Counted from the first letter of the stretch, positions 35,913 through 45,724 are shown. The stretch is DNA of 64,000 bases from Opitutus sp. ER46 (GCF_003054705.1 NZ_QAYX01000020.1:124001-188000); one strand, 5' to 3'. Notes: generated from the letters alone by a model not told the origin. Program-made: numbers and translations.

Positions 35913-38158
35913 ACCGTGCCCTCCGGCTTGTCCGCCTCCTGGCCGAGCGGAATCGACACACTCACCGTCGTGCCCTCGCCCGGCGCGCCCACGACCGCGA
36001 AGCGACCGCCCAGGCGCTTGCTGCGCTCCGCCATGCCCAGCATCCCGAAGCGCGAACCGGACTTGGCCGCCAGCTTCTCCGGCACCAGCCCGGTGCCGTT
36101 GTCACGGACCGCCAAGGTCACGGTCTCGTCGGTGAACCCGAGGCGGATCGTGGCCAGCGTGGCGCCCGAGTGCTTCACCACGTTGGTGAGCGCCTCCTGG
36201 CCAATGCGCAGGAGATTCTCCTCGACGATCTCCGGCAGCGGTCGCACCGGGCCGTCCGTTTCCAGCTCCACCCGCAACGGCGTGCCTTCGGCCACTTGCC
36301 GGGCCGCGTGGAGCAGCGCCTTCGCGATATCGAACTCCTCCAGCTCGCGCGACCGCAGGTCCCAGATCGAACGACGCAGCTCGAGCTGACTCTGCTTCAT
36401 GAAACCGCGCGCCAGATCGAGGTGCTTTTCGGCCTCTGGCGGTGCTCGGGACAGCAGCTTGGCCGCCGTTTCGAGCTGCAGGGAGATGCCCGTGAGCGCC
36501 TGCTCGAGCGTGTCGTGCAGGTCCCGCGCGAGGCGCGTGCGCTCCGCCAACGTTGCCTTGAATTCCACCTCCGCCGCTCGGCGCGCACTCATCTCCACCT
36601 GCAACTCGCGGGTCCGCTCCTTGACCCGCTCCTCCAACTGGTCGTGGGCCTGCTGCAGCTCGCGCTGCGCGCGTTCCCGCTCCGCCACCAGAAAACTCAG
36701 CATCGTGTTCTTCTTCGAGACGGTCACGGACCAGCCGATTCCCGCCAGCGCCACGACCAGCAACGCCCCCACCAGCACTGCCAGCCGCGTGGTCGTGAAC
36801 CAACTCGGCGTCTGCAGCACCTGCATGTCTTCGGGCGTCCGCTGGATTAGGGAAAGCGTGCGCAGCTGCCCATCGTCGCCAGTCTCCGTCGCCGCCACGC
36901 CCGTGGCCGCGACCATGCTGCCCAGCGGGATCTCCGCCAGCCGGTTGTTGTCGGGCTCGTGCTCGCATTCGACGGTGAAGGTGAGGTCGGCGTTCTGCAC
37001 GGTGCAGAGGGTGCGCATGCCCGAAAACCCGCCCAGGTCGCGCCGCACCGGCCGCACCGTCCGCCCCACCAGTCGACCTCGCAGCGCCACGAGTTCGTTC
37101 GCATGAAAACCGTCGCGCAGTTCCGCAAACGTCACCTCCCGCGGGGTCACCGCCGCCGGCGTCACGTCCGTGCGGCGGCACCGCGCGTCCTCGAGCACGG
37201 GACGGAAGCCGGCAATGTTGAGGAAGCCGGTCGCTTCGATCGTATCGCCCGGCCGCAGCCGGATGCTCTGCACGGTCTGCACGTGCAGGCCGCCCGTGCT
37301 GTCCTGGATGTAGAGTTCGAGTCCGGGCCGGAACAACGTGACGACGCCGCGCACATGGATGCGGCCGCCGCGGTTCAGATCCGGGCGATAGCGCGCGATT
37401 TCGCCCAGCGGCAGCACCGGTTCGCCAAAGGGCGAGCGAGCCTCGCGGTCGAGCATGACGAAATCCTCCGCCCGCGGGACATACACATTGACCGAGGTGA
37501 GCTGTCGAAGCCGCGCGTTGTAGGATGCCGCCGCCGTGCCCCGCACCTTCACCGTGCCACCGACGAGCGACTCCGGATTGAGCTGCGGCGGCAGTTTGGG
37601 AAAGACGTGCACGCGCCGTCCGCTCACCGCCACATCCACCGCCAGCTTGCGCGAGGGCACGTAATACACCGAGCGCACCGTGCCGGTGAACTCCACGCGT
37701 TGCCCGTCTTCCACGCCGGCCATCAGGCGTTCGATCGTCGTGGCCCGCGGCGGCGGCAGCTCGTCCTGCCCGTGCGTGGTCCAACCCGTCGCCAGCACGA
37801 TCGGGGCAAAGGCGCCGCGGCTCGTCGTGCCCCGCAGCGAAACCTTTTCCCCAATCTGCGGTTGCCGGTCCGGTCCCACCACGAATACGCCGCCACTCTT
37901 GTCCTGCACGAAAAACTTTCCTTCCCAGTCGGGCTCCGCCGCCGTCACCACCCCGGAGAGTGTCACCGGGAGGTGCGTCGCCGCGATGTCACTGGGCAGG
38001 GCCAGGATTTCCGCCGCGGCCGTCAACGGCCCTTCGTCCGCGCGGGCAGGCAGGACGGCCAGCAGCAGGATGACGATCCCGACTAAGCGAAGCAATGGAG
38101 CGCGCTGGAACAAGGGGGGGAAGGGCGGTGACGTTACGGCCCGGACGTTTGATTCCAA
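35909..38158 (-). CDS. Sensor histidine kinase with OB-like periplasmic repeats
   Basis: A 749-residue membrane kinase. A signal or TM near residues 24-40 precedes a large extracytoplasmic part (about 45-455) made of recurring beta units that look like OB folds. Examples are LSGVVTAAEPDWEGKFFVQD, VEFTGTVRSVYYVPSRKLA, HVRGVVTLFRPGLELYIQD and VALRGRLVGRTVRPVRRDL. A second TM (about 460-482) leads to a coiled linker and a HisKA_3 domain with phospho-acceptor H548 (RDLHDTLEQALTG). The HATPase domain has RDNGTGL and GMLGMAERSKRLGG. It pairs with the overlapping NarL-type regulator. The ligand is unknown; glucan fragments are plausible from context. Confidence 0.9.
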   Translation of the reverse strand: MESNVRAVTSPPFPPLFQRAPLLRLVGIVILLLAVLPARADEGPLTAAAEILALPSDIAATHLPVTLSGVVTAAEPDWEGKFFVQDKSGGVFVVGPDRQPQIGEKVSLRGTTSRGAFAPIVLATGWTTHGQDELPPPRATTIERLMAGVEDGQRVEFTGTVRSVYYVPSRKLAVDVAVSGRRVHVFPKLPPQLNPESLVGGTVKVRGTAAASYNARLRQLTSVNVYVPRAEDFVMLDREARSPFGEPVLPLGEIARYRPDLNRGGRIHVRGVVTLFRPGLELYIQDSTGGLHVQTVQSIRLRPGDTIEATGFLNIAGFRPVLEDARCRRTDVTPAAVTPREVTFAELRDGFHANELVALRGRLVGRTVRPVRRDLGGFSGMRTLCTVQNADLTFTVECEHEPDNNRLAEIPLGSMVAATGVAATETGDDGQLRTLSLIQRTPEDMQVLQTPSWFTTTRLAVLVGALLVVALAGIGWSVTVSKKNTMLSFLVAERERAQRELQQAHDQLEERVKERTRELQVEMSARRAAEVEFKATLAERTRLARDLHDTLEQALTGISLQLETAAKLLSRAPPEAEKHLDLARGFMKQSQLELRRSIWDLRSRELEEFDIAKALLHAARQVAEGTPLRVELETDGPVRPLPEIVEENLLRIGQEALTNVVKHSGATLATIRLGFTDETVTLAVRDNGTGLVPEKLAAKSGSRFGMLGMAERSKRLGGRFAVVGAPGEGTTVSVSIPLGQEADKPEGTV

Positions 38159-38195
38159 GTCTTTCGCCAGGCAGCCACCGCCATTCGCGGGCGGA

Positions 38196-39611
38196 CTACC
38201 GCAGCTTCAGCGTCATGATCGAGTGCGCCGGACTCGTCGTGGCCGCCTCGCGTCCGCTCACCCAGACGCGGAAAGCCTGGGCACGGTCGCTCCCATTCAT
38301 CACCACCACGGCAAGCGTACCGTCCTGGTTCCGAAACGCCGTCGTCGCGAGGCTGTCGGCCGTCGACGAGCTGACGATCCGCGCGGCGCCGGGCCGGACG
38401 AACTTCGAGAAATGCCCGAGATAGTGGAACGAGTTGGTATAGATCAGCTCGCCCGTCGCGGTGTCGGCATGCACGGGCGCGTAGCAGAAGTTGCCGACGT
38501 GATTTGGTCCGCCGCGCTCATCGAGCAGGATGTTCCAATCCGTCCATCCTTCCGCGCCGTTGTTGAAGTCCTCGATCATCGCACGGCCGTACTTTTCCCC
38601 GAGGGTCCAGTCGCCAAGCTTCGCCCGGTCGTACGGATAATTGCAGGCCTCCGTGAAGAGGAGATGTGTTTTCGGATACGCCTCGCGGACCAGGCGGGTG
38701 TTGGCATGGCCGTCGTCGGTGTACCAGTGGAAGCCCACGCCCCAGACGTACTTCGCCGCCGCGGGGTCATCCAGGATCACCTGCGCGCGTTGATACATCC
38801 AGGTGCGATTGTGATCCCAAACGATGATCTTCGTGTCTCCGAGTCCGCTGCGCGCAAGCGTCGGACCAAGGTGATCGCGCACGAAGTCGCGCTCCTCCTC
38901 CGGGGAAAACAGGCAGGATTCCCACTTCTGCACCGCCATCGGCTCGTTCTGCACGGTAAGCCCCCAGATCGGGACACCCGCCTTCGCATAGGCCTTCACA
39001 AACTCGGCCATGTAGCGGGCCCACACGTCGCGGTGCTCGGCCTTGAGGTGGCCGCCGCGGAGCATGTTGCCGTTGTCCTTCATCCAGCCCGGCGGGCTCC
39101 AGGGGCTCGCGAACAACGTCAGCTTTCCTTTCGCCGCCGCCAGCGCGGCCCTGATCAGCGGCAACCGCGCCCGTTCATCCGGGGCGATCGAGAAGCTCTT
39201 CAGCGAAGCGTCTCCCTCCGTGACATAGGTGTAACTCGAACTGGAGAAGTCGCAGCTGTGGATACTCGTCCGCCCCAGCGTGTAGCCGATACCAGCCTCA
39301 GGGTCGTAATATGCACGAATCAACTCCGCGCGCTTCGTTTCGGGCAGCTTCGCCCAGGTGTCGGCCGCCGCATCGGTCAAGGCGCCACCGATTCCGATGA
39401 TCGTTTGGAACGACTTCGCCGCATCGACGTAGATCAGTGCCTCCTTCTCGGTGATCGGAGTCACGGGGACGAGCGACTGCGCGGGCGCGGCTCTCAAGCG
39501 CTGCCCCGTATCGCGCGCCGTGACGAAAATCTCCACGCGATCGACCGCGTGGAGCGGCAGGACGCTACTAGCCAGGACAGCGCAGACGGTAAGGGACGAA
39601 CGGAATCTCAT
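38196..39611 (-). CDS. Glycoside hydrolase family 30 beta-glucanase, secreted
   Basis: A 471-residue GH30 enzyme. A signal peptide (about 1-22) is followed by the catalytic barrel, with proposed acid/base E223 (LTVQNEPMAVQKW) and nucleophile E321 (LLFTEACNYP). The IIGIGGALTDAAADTWAKL stretch and SPWSPPGWMKDNGNMLRGG fit this family. The C-terminal part (about 390-471) is the usual beta-sandwich. Subfamily and substrate (beta-1,6-glucan or glucosylceramide-like) need a tree. It overlaps the upstream gene by 4 bases and belongs to a run of glucan genes. Confidence 0.92.
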   Translation of the reverse strand: MRFRSSLTVCAVLASSVLPLHAVDRVEIFVTARDTGQRLRAAPAQSLVPVTPITEKEALIYVDAAKSFQTIIGIGGALTDAAADTWAKLPETKRAELIRAYYDPEAGIGYTLGRTSIHSCDFSSSSYTYVTEGDASLKSFSIAPDERARLPLIRAALAAAKGKLTLFASPWSPPGWMKDNGNMLRGGHLKAEHRDVWARYMAEFVKAYAKAGVPIWGLTVQNEPMAVQKWESCLFSPEEERDFVRDHLGPTLARSGLGDTKIIVWDHNRTWMYQRAQVILDDPAAAKYVWGVGFHWYTDDGHANTRLVREAYPKTHLLFTEACNYPYDRAKLGDWTLGEKYGRAMIEDFNNGAEGWTDWNILLDERGGPNHVGNFCYAPVHADTATGELIYTNSFHYLGHFSKFVRPGAARIVSSSTADSLATTAFRNQDGTLAVVVMNGSDRAQAFRVWVSGREAATTSPAHSIMTLKLR

Positions 39612-40684
39612 GGGGTAAGGAGGGGGTCGGACATGAGCCTGATGGAATCCGCGCCCGAGAGCACGGCTGGAATTGGCACGCTCAGCCAGTCACGCAGGAC
39701 GGACGCGTAAACGGCACGATAGTCGCGGTCGGCGCGGCCATCCGGCGGCGCGGCCAAGGTCATGGTCGGAGGCACCCGGCGGCCAGTGAGTCGCGTCCCG
39801 GCCAGCATGACCAGCGCACCGCGGCCGTGCTCCGTGCCGCCCTGCGCGTTCTCCGCGGCCGTGCGCCCAAACTCACTGAAGACGACCGTCAACACCCGAT
39901 CCGCGACCACGCGCCGCTGGATCCGCCGCTGAAAGTCCGCCAGTGCGCCGGCGAACTCGGCCAGCGGACGGGCCCCCGTCTCCCTTTGCGCGAAGTGGGT
40001 GTCGAACCCACCTCCGGCCAGGAACACTAGTTCCACGCCGTCGGTGGTTCCGACGCATTCTGCCGCCTCCGCCAGCAAACGGGGCAAGGGGCCTCCCGCG
40101 GTGTCCAGCGGCACACTCACCTCGCGGCCGCGGCCCGGCGCGCCGGCGTCAGGCGAGCGTACAAACACCCGCGGCTCGGCACGCGTTCCCCGCCAGCAGC
40201 TCACCGGCACCCCGGCGTGCTCGAGTTGCTGGGCGGTTCGGCCGAGCCAGCCCGACGCCAGGCGCTGTTCCGGCGAGGCGGGCGCGGTCTGCCAGATCTC
40301 CGTCGCCCGAAAATGCGTCGGGCAGGTCGCCCCCCACCCCACCGCGGGACAAAACAACAGCAGGCCGTCATCCCACAACCGCCCCAACGGGGCACAGGTC
40401 CGGTTCAAGGCCACCGCATCGTCCAAGCGCGTCACTTCACCCCGCCCCAGGGCGAGCGTGGGGCGCAATCGCGCGTACTCGGAGGAGCCATACGGCACCA
40501 GCACGTCAAAGGCATCGAGGCCGCCGGCGAGCTGGATCAGCACGAGGGAACAGCGGCCATTGGGCGCGCGGCCGTCCGCGGCTCGCGCCCAGGGCGATCC
40601 GCCCGGCAGCGCACTGATGGCCAGTGTGGCCCCGAGGCCGTGGATAAAGCTCCGGCGCGTCAGTGGATGAGTCAGGGGCGTCAT
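39608..40684 (-). CDS. DUF1501 protein with Tat signal
   Basis: A 358-residue protein. A twin-arginine export signal (TRRSFIHGLGATLAISALP) indicates folded export. The DUF1501 hallmarks VLIQLAGGLDAFDVLVPY, the VFSEFGRTAAENAQGGTEHG region near the C-terminal half, and LVMLAGTRLTGRRV are present. DUF1501 is related to sulfatase/alkaline-phosphatase folds and usually sits next to DUF1800, which is absent here. Instead it lies between a GH1 and a GH30 gene, coupled to the latter by a 4-base overlap. Its function is unknown. Confidence 0.88.
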   Translation of the reverse strand: MTPLTHPLTRRSFIHGLGATLAISALPGGSPWARAADGRAPNGRCSLVLIQLAGGLDAFDVLVPYGSSEYARLRPTLALGRGEVTRLDDAVALNRTCAPLGRLWDDGLLLFCPAVGWGATCPTHFRATEIWQTAPASPEQRLASGWLGRTAQQLEHAGVPVSCWRGTRAEPRVFVRSPDAGAPGRGREVSVPLDTAGGPLPRLLAEAAECVGTTDGVELVFLAGGGFDTHFAQRETGARPLAEFAGALADFQRRIQRRVVADRVLTVVFSEFGRTAAENAQGGTEHGRGALVMLAGTRLTGRRVPPTMTLAAPPDGRADRDYRAVYASVLRDWLSVPIPAVLSGADSIRLMSDPLLTP

Positions 40685-40687
40685 CGG

Positions 40688-42055
40688 CTAGACCAGGGCA
40701 TTCTGGCGGCACACCCGGCTGAACCAGGCGGCGCTCGCCTTGGGTGTCCGCACCTGCGTGGCGAAGTCGTTGTGCACGATGCCGAACCGCCGGCCATTGC
40801 CGTCGGCCCACTCAAAATTGTCGAGGAACGACCAGACAAAGTAGCCGTCCACCGGCACCCCGTCGTCACTGGCCCGCTTCAGTTCCCGCAGGCATGCGCG
40901 CAGGTACTCGAGCCGGTGCAGGTCGAAGAGTTCACCGTTCACCGGCGGCGTCTCGTCGTACCCCGCGCCGTTTTCGAGGATGTACAGATGCTCCACGCCG
41001 AAGACGCGCGCGGCCAGCCGCGGTCCCCAGTACAGCGCGCGCGCATTCAGCTTCAGCCACGGGCTGTCGGCGACGGGATAGTGCACGGGATACGCCAGCG
41101 CCTCCGGCCGGCCATCGGGGCCGCGGCGCACGCATTGCCCGGAGTAGAGGTTGAGCCCAAGAAAATCCGTGGGCTGGGTGATCAACTCGAGGTCGGTGGG
41201 CGCCATCTGCGGCAGCCATCCGCTGGTGAAATCGAGATACGTCCGGCCATAGGTGCCGCGATAGATCGGCTCGAGCACCCGGCAGCTCTGGGCGGCGAAC
41301 AGCGCTTCCGCCGCCGCAATGTCGGCGGCCTCCTCGACCAGCGGAATCGGCACGCTGCTGTTATCACAAAGCCCGACGACCGCGCCCGCCCCGCCGTGCT
41401 CCCGGACCGCGCGCACCCCATGGCCGTGGCCCACGAGCGCGTGGTGCACCGCCTGGTTGACCAACTCGGCCTTTTCCTTGCGCCCCGGCGCATGGCGGCC
41501 GATCGCGTATCCGTTGTCCACGAACACGCGGATCTCGTTCAGCGTGATCCAGTGCTTCACGCGATCGCCATAGCTGCGCACGATCAGGTCGGCATAGTCG
41601 GCGAACGCGTCCGCCACGAGCCGCTCCGGCCAGCCGCCGCGCGCCTCGAGGGCCTGCGGCAGGTCCCAGTGAAACATCGTTACCCAGGGCGTGATGCCCC
41701 GCTCGAGCAGGGCATCGATCACCCGGTGGTAGTGATCCACCCCGGCCCGGTTCACCCGCCCGTCGCCGTCCGGCATCAAGCGCGGCCACGCCAGCGACAG
41801 CCGATGATGCCGCACCCCCAGTTGCGCCATGAGGTCGAAGTCGGCCCGGTAGCGGTGATAGTGGTCGCACGCCACCGCCGGGGTGTCGCCCCGCGCGACC
41901 GCCCCCGGCCGGCGGGCGAACCCGTCCCAGACCGACGCCGACTTGCCGTCCGCGTCCGCCGCGCCCTCGACCTGCGGCGCCGCCGTCGCCACCCCCCAGA
42001 CAAAGCCGGGGGGAAACGGGGCCGGGGTGGGAGCTCGACTGAGGACGGCAGGCAT
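40688..42055 (-). CDS. Glycoside hydrolase family 1 beta-glucosidase
   Basis: A 455-residue GH1 enzyme. The N-terminal signature PGFVWGVATAAPQVEG is near the start, followed by the acid/base E174 (ITLNEIRVF) and nucleophile Glu in YILENGAGYDE. There is no signal peptide, so it is probably cytoplasmic and acts on imported disaccharides. I chose the ATG at 42053-42055 (MPAVLSRAP); a GTG three codons up (42062-42064) is an alternative. It ends 3 bases before the DUF1501 start. Confidence 0.93.
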   Translation of the reverse strand: MPAVLSRAPTPAPFPPGFVWGVATAAPQVEGAADADGKSASVWDGFARRPGAVARGDTPAVACDHYHRYRADFDLMAQLGVRHHRLSLAWPRLMPDGDGRVNRAGVDHYHRVIDALLERGITPWVTMFHWDLPQALEARGGWPERLVADAFADYADLIVRSYGDRVKHWITLNEIRVFVDNGYAIGRHAPGRKEKAELVNQAVHHALVGHGHGVRAVREHGGAGAVVGLCDNSSVPIPLVEEAADIAAAEALFAAQSCRVLEPIYRGTYGRTYLDFTSGWLPQMAPTDLELITQPTDFLGLNLYSGQCVRRGPDGRPEALAYPVHYPVADSPWLKLNARALYWGPRLAARVFGVEHLYILENGAGYDETPPVNGELFDLHRLEYLRACLRELKRASDDGVPVDGYFVWSFLDNFEWADGNGRRFGIVHNDFATQVRTPKASAAWFSRVCRQNALV

Positions 42056-42076
42056 CGCGAACACCGGGTCGGGGCG

Positions 42077-45000
42077 TCAGAACGTGCCGCGCAGGCCGAA
42101 CGTCCAGTTCGTGCCGTAATTTTCGAGTCGATACAGCACATCCGGATTGCCGGCGCTGCGTTCGAAGATGCGGTGCGGTTCCTCGAGGATGTTGCGGCCC
42201 TGGAAATAGAAGCTGAGCCCCTCGCGGATGCGGAAGCCGCCGCTGAGGTCGTACTTCACGTTCGAAACGAGATAGCGGTTGCTCGTGCCCTGGAACCAGG
42301 GGGAGTTGTCGCGCCAGACGCCGTTGAGCGCGATGTTGAACCGGCCGTAGCGATAACTCAGCCCGCCCTTCACGGAGTTCGGCACCGTGCCATAGGTGCG
42401 ACGGCTGGCCTTGGTGCGCGTGAAGGACAGGTTGAGCGCCGTGCCCTGGAAGGCGCGGGGCAGGAAGGTGAACTGCTGGAGGTACGAGACCTCCAGCGAG
42501 CGGAAGATCGTGGGCGTGTCGGCGTTCGTGAAACTCTGAAACTCGAAGCCCTCGTAAGCCGGATCGGTGTTGCCGTACTCCTCGGCGGTCAGGCGGCGCC
42601 CGACCTGCTGGTTCACCAGCTTGTTGTACGAGCCGATCACCTGGAGATTGCTGCTGCCGCTCCGCCCGAAGAAGTAGCTCATCGAGGCAACGACCTTCTC
42701 CGATCGCTCGGGCAGCAGGTTCGGGTTGGGCGTCGTGACGACCTCGTTGGTGTCATCCACCTGGCGGGTGCCGGCGATCCACTGCAGCGGCGGGCGCTTG
42801 ATCGCTTTGCCCCAGCCGATGTCGGCGAGCAGATTGGAGGCGAACGCGTATTTGGCGGTCATGCTCGGGAAGTAGTTGTGATACCTGCCCTCGCGCGCCA
42901 CGCGCGGCGCGTTCGCATACTTGTAGTCCATGCCGGCCCACGTGGTTGGATTCCCCGAAGCGTCAACGGGGTATCCGGCCGCCACGATCTCGCTGCGCGA
43001 GCGCGGCATCAGGTCCTTCGACTCGATCCGGGTTTCCTCGAAGCGGACGCCGCCCTGCAGGCGGAGCTTGTTGATGCGGCTGTTGGCCATGAGGTACGCC
43101 GCCGGAATCGTCTCCCGCACGTCGAAGGTCGGGCTGTTCGTGTAGCGGCCCTGCTCGTACTGCGCGGTGGTGATGATGCCCTCGCTCTCTCCCCGGACGA
43201 AATACTCGGGATGCGAGCGGAAGAGTTCGCCGAGCATGTCGCGATTCGGGAACGCCGGCGCGCCGCCGCCGCCGATCGAGGTGAACGTCGCGCCCACCTG
43301 GTTGCCCGCGCCATAGAGCCGGAAATCGCTCGGGAACTGCGCGAAAGTGCCCGTCGCGCCGCCACCGGGCCCGGCGTAGCGCCAGACATCATAGGCATTG
43401 GAGCTGCTCGTGATGCGGTGACTCGCGGTCATCTTGCCGCCCACCCGCAGGAAGGTTGGAAACCGCGTTGGCAGATTGTAGCGCGCGTTCAACTGGCCCT
43501 GCGTGAGGTCATTGTCGTCCTTGCGGTTATCGTCGGAGATGCGCGGATTCACGTAGCTCGCCAGGTCGGCCCAGTCCGCCCCACCCGTCTGGGTGAAATG
43601 CCAGTCGGCGTCTCCCCCGCCAGACCGTGCCGCCGAAAACTGGATATTCTGGAGGTTGTTCACCAGCGTGTTGCCCGCAGTGCCCCGCACGAGGTTGTCG
43701 TAATCGTTGTGCGCGCTGGAGTACGAGAAGGCGCCGTCCAGCTGGATGTTCCCACGCCGGTACTCGAACCGCGGGCTGATCGTCGTGGTGTGGCTGAGCT
43801 TGATGCCGTTGCCGCCTCCCATCACGACCTGCCGGGACGTCGCGCCGCTCGTGGTCATGGTGCCGAACGCGAGCACCCCGTCGCCGCCGACGTTCTGGCG
43901 GCCGGTGGCCGCGCCGGTGTTGTTGGCCGAAGCCTGCATCGTCACCTGCCGGTTGTAGAAGCGCGCATCGTAGCCGTTGTAGATCACGCTCAGCGAGAGC
44001 GTCAGGAACTCGGTCGCGCGGAAGTCCGCGGTCAGCGAACTGGTGAACCGCTTCGTCCACTTTGGTCCGTCCTTCAGGAGGATCTGGGTCAGGACCTGCG
44101 GCCGGGGGTCCGCCGCCGTCGGCGTCCGGTTGTAGGTGTGGTCCACCCGGTACTGCTCGTTGTAGAGATTCGACTCGCTGATCCCAACGAGGATGCCGAG
44201 CCGGTTGTTCAGGAACACGTCGGAGTAGTTCAGGCTGTAGTTGGGCCGGAACTTTCGGCCGTAGCTGTCGCTCGGGCCGACGGTGCGCTTGAGCGTGAAT
44301 TCCTCCGTGTTCAGCACGGTGCTCAGGTTCCAGCCGATACGGCGTCCCTTGAGGTCGAATGCCCGGCGGGTCTTGAGGTCGATGTTGCCCGCCGGGGCGT
44401 TGGCATCCATCGCCGGGCTCGTGACCCGGTTCACGTCGATCGAGTCGATGCTGTTGATCGAAACCTGCTCAAAACCGAAGGAGCGGTTCGACGTGCCCGC
44501 AGCGGAGTTTTCGAACGCGGTGTACTGCGTAAAGGCATCGGCGCTTGCCACGCCCATCCCGTCCATCGTGACGCTCGCATACTCCGAGCCCATGCCGCCG
44601 AGGCGCGGACCGCGCGTGTCGGCCTCGACGTACTCCAGCTCGACGCCCGGCAGGTACTTCAGAAACTCGCCCACATTACCTTCCGTGACGTCGCCAAAGG
44701 CGTCCGAGGAGATCGACTGGCTCATCGTCATCGACTCCTTCTGCCGCTGCAGCGCCTTGGCGTTGCCCTCGCGCTCGCTGTTCACGACGAACGCCTCGAG
44801 CTTCAGCACGGACTCCTTGCTCGCGGCTGCCGCGGGGTCGGCCGCCGGCACGAGCTCAAGATCCCGCGTGGCCGTGCCGCCCGGGGCGAGGGTCACCACC
44901 GCCTGACTCTGCGGGTAGCCGACATAGCTCACGGAAACGGTGACGGCGCCGGCTGGCACCTGCGAAAGCTGGTAATAGCCGCCCGCCTCGGTGATGGCCG

Positions 45001-45244
45001 TGAGCGCGGTGCCCTGGACGCGCACTTCTGCGTCGCGGACATACTCCTTGGTGACGGGGTTGTACACGCGGCCGACGATCGTGCCGGTGGTCTGCTGGGC
45101 CTGCGCCGCGCTGGCAGCACCGAGCAGAGTCATGGCGGCAAGCACGCCACGACAACAAGGCGCACAGGTCAGCCGCGTGACCAACAACGAACAGGATAAG
45201 CGGAGCGTGTGCAGACACGCGTACAGGGAGACGGATGGGGTCAT
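42077..45244 (-). CDS. TonB-dependent outer-membrane receptor with carboxypeptidase-like domain
   Basis: A 1055-residue receptor. An unusually long leader (about residues 1-48, with LAAMTLLGAASAAQA) is followed by a carboxypeptidase-regulatory-like beta domain (about 50-135, TGTIVGRVYNPVTKEYVRDA). The plug is at about 150-290 and a 22-strand barrel ends in the aromatic NWTFGLRGTF. Its place at the head of the GH1-DUF1501-GH30 run suggests it imports glucan oligomers, powered by the Ton operon at 25-29 kb. No SusD homologue is nearby. Confidence 0.9.
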   Translation of the reverse strand: MTPSVSLYACLHTLRLSCSLLVTRLTCAPCCRGVLAAMTLLGAASAAQAQQTTGTIVGRVYNPVTKEYVRDAEVRVQGTALTAITEAGGYYQLSQVPAGAVTVSVSYVGYPQSQAVVTLAPGGTATRDLELVPAADPAAAASKESVLKLEAFVVNSEREGNAKALQRQKESMTMSQSISSDAFGDVTEGNVGEFLKYLPGVELEYVEADTRGPRLGGMGSEYASVTMDGMGVASADAFTQYTAFENSAAGTSNRSFGFEQVSINSIDSIDVNRVTSPAMDANAPAGNIDLKTRRAFDLKGRRIGWNLSTVLNTEEFTLKRTVGPSDSYGRKFRPNYSLNYSDVFLNNRLGILVGISESNLYNEQYRVDHTYNRTPTAADPRPQVLTQILLKDGPKWTKRFTSSLTADFRATEFLTLSLSVIYNGYDARFYNRQVTMQASANNTGAATGRQNVGGDGVLAFGTMTTSGATSRQVVMGGGNGIKLSHTTTISPRFEYRRGNIQLDGAFSYSSAHNDYDNLVRGTAGNTLVNNLQNIQFSAARSGGGDADWHFTQTGGADWADLASYVNPRISDDNRKDDNDLTQGQLNARYNLPTRFPTFLRVGGKMTASHRITSSSNAYDVWRYAGPGGGATGTFAQFPSDFRLYGAGNQVGATFTSIGGGGAPAFPNRDMLGELFRSHPEYFVRGESEGIITTAQYEQGRYTNSPTFDVRETIPAAYLMANSRINKLRLQGGVRFEETRIESKDLMPRSRSEIVAAGYPVDASGNPTTWAGMDYKYANAPRVAREGRYHNYFPSMTAKYAFASNLLADIGWGKAIKRPPLQWIAGTRQVDDTNEVVTTPNPNLLPERSEKVVASMSYFFGRSGSSNLQVIGSYNKLVNQQVGRRLTAEEYGNTDPAYEGFEFQSFTNADTPTIFRSLEVSYLQQFTFLPRAFQGTALNLSFTRTKASRRTYGTVPNSVKGGLSYRYGRFNIALNGVWRDNSPWFQGTSNRYLVSNVKYDLSGGFRIREGLSFYFQGRNILEEPHRIFERSAGNPDVLYRLENYGTNWTFGLRGTF

Positions 45245-45607
45245 GGCAAGTCAGCCGGGATTACTGGAGGTTTGCGGTGCAGCGTGGAGACCAGCCGACG
45301 CCTTTGGCGCTCGGAGGCCCCAATGCCGAGGAGGGGTGCTAACGCTGGAAACCCTACGGGAACGTCGTTTCGCCAACATCCCTCTTTCGAGGGACGAGCC
45401 CGGGGTTTGCCATGTGGGATGAGTTCATCGGGAGCTCCGCTCGAGGAGCGGCCAAATTCCCCCGAAAATTCTCCTTGCTCGCGGCCGGCAATCGAACCAT
45501 CCATGAACCTTCCCGCCGGCCTCCGGTGGGAAAGTTCTTTGGCTCGTGTCTTCCACAACGACGTTCACGTCGCCGTGGTCCACGACGGAGAGCCTGCAAG
45601 ATAATGT
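45245..45607. other. Intergenic region, TonB receptor to tRNA-Pro
   Basis: About 360 bases with no convincing gene on either strand. Short inverted repeats are present (CCCTC/GAGGG near 45391, GACG/CGTC near 45561), none strong. It must contain the receptor promoter (minus) and the tRNA promoter (plus). No cobalamin or other known riboswitch was recognised. Confidence 0.5.
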
Positions 45608-45681
<74 letters not shown>

Positions 45682-45696
45682 CCATCTTTACCGCCG

Positions 45697-45724
45697 CATC
45701 GGATCTGAAGTCCGATGTTTTTTT
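45697..45724 (+). terminator. Intrinsic terminator of tRNA-Pro
   Basis: A 7-bp stem CATCGGA/TCCGATG (45697-45703 with 45711-45717) with a 7-base loop and a run of seven T at 45718-45724. Confidence 0.92.

Noticed and set aside
40217-45199. A 1660-codon open frame on the plus strand
   Set aside because: It runs antisense to the GH1 and TonB receptor genes, whose motifs are unmistakable. Its translation is Arg/His/Val-rich with no domain, as expected for an antisense shadow in GC-rich DNA.
45245-45607. A riboswitch upstream of the TonB receptor
   Set aside because: No B12-box or other known conserved core was found, only short weak inverted repeats.
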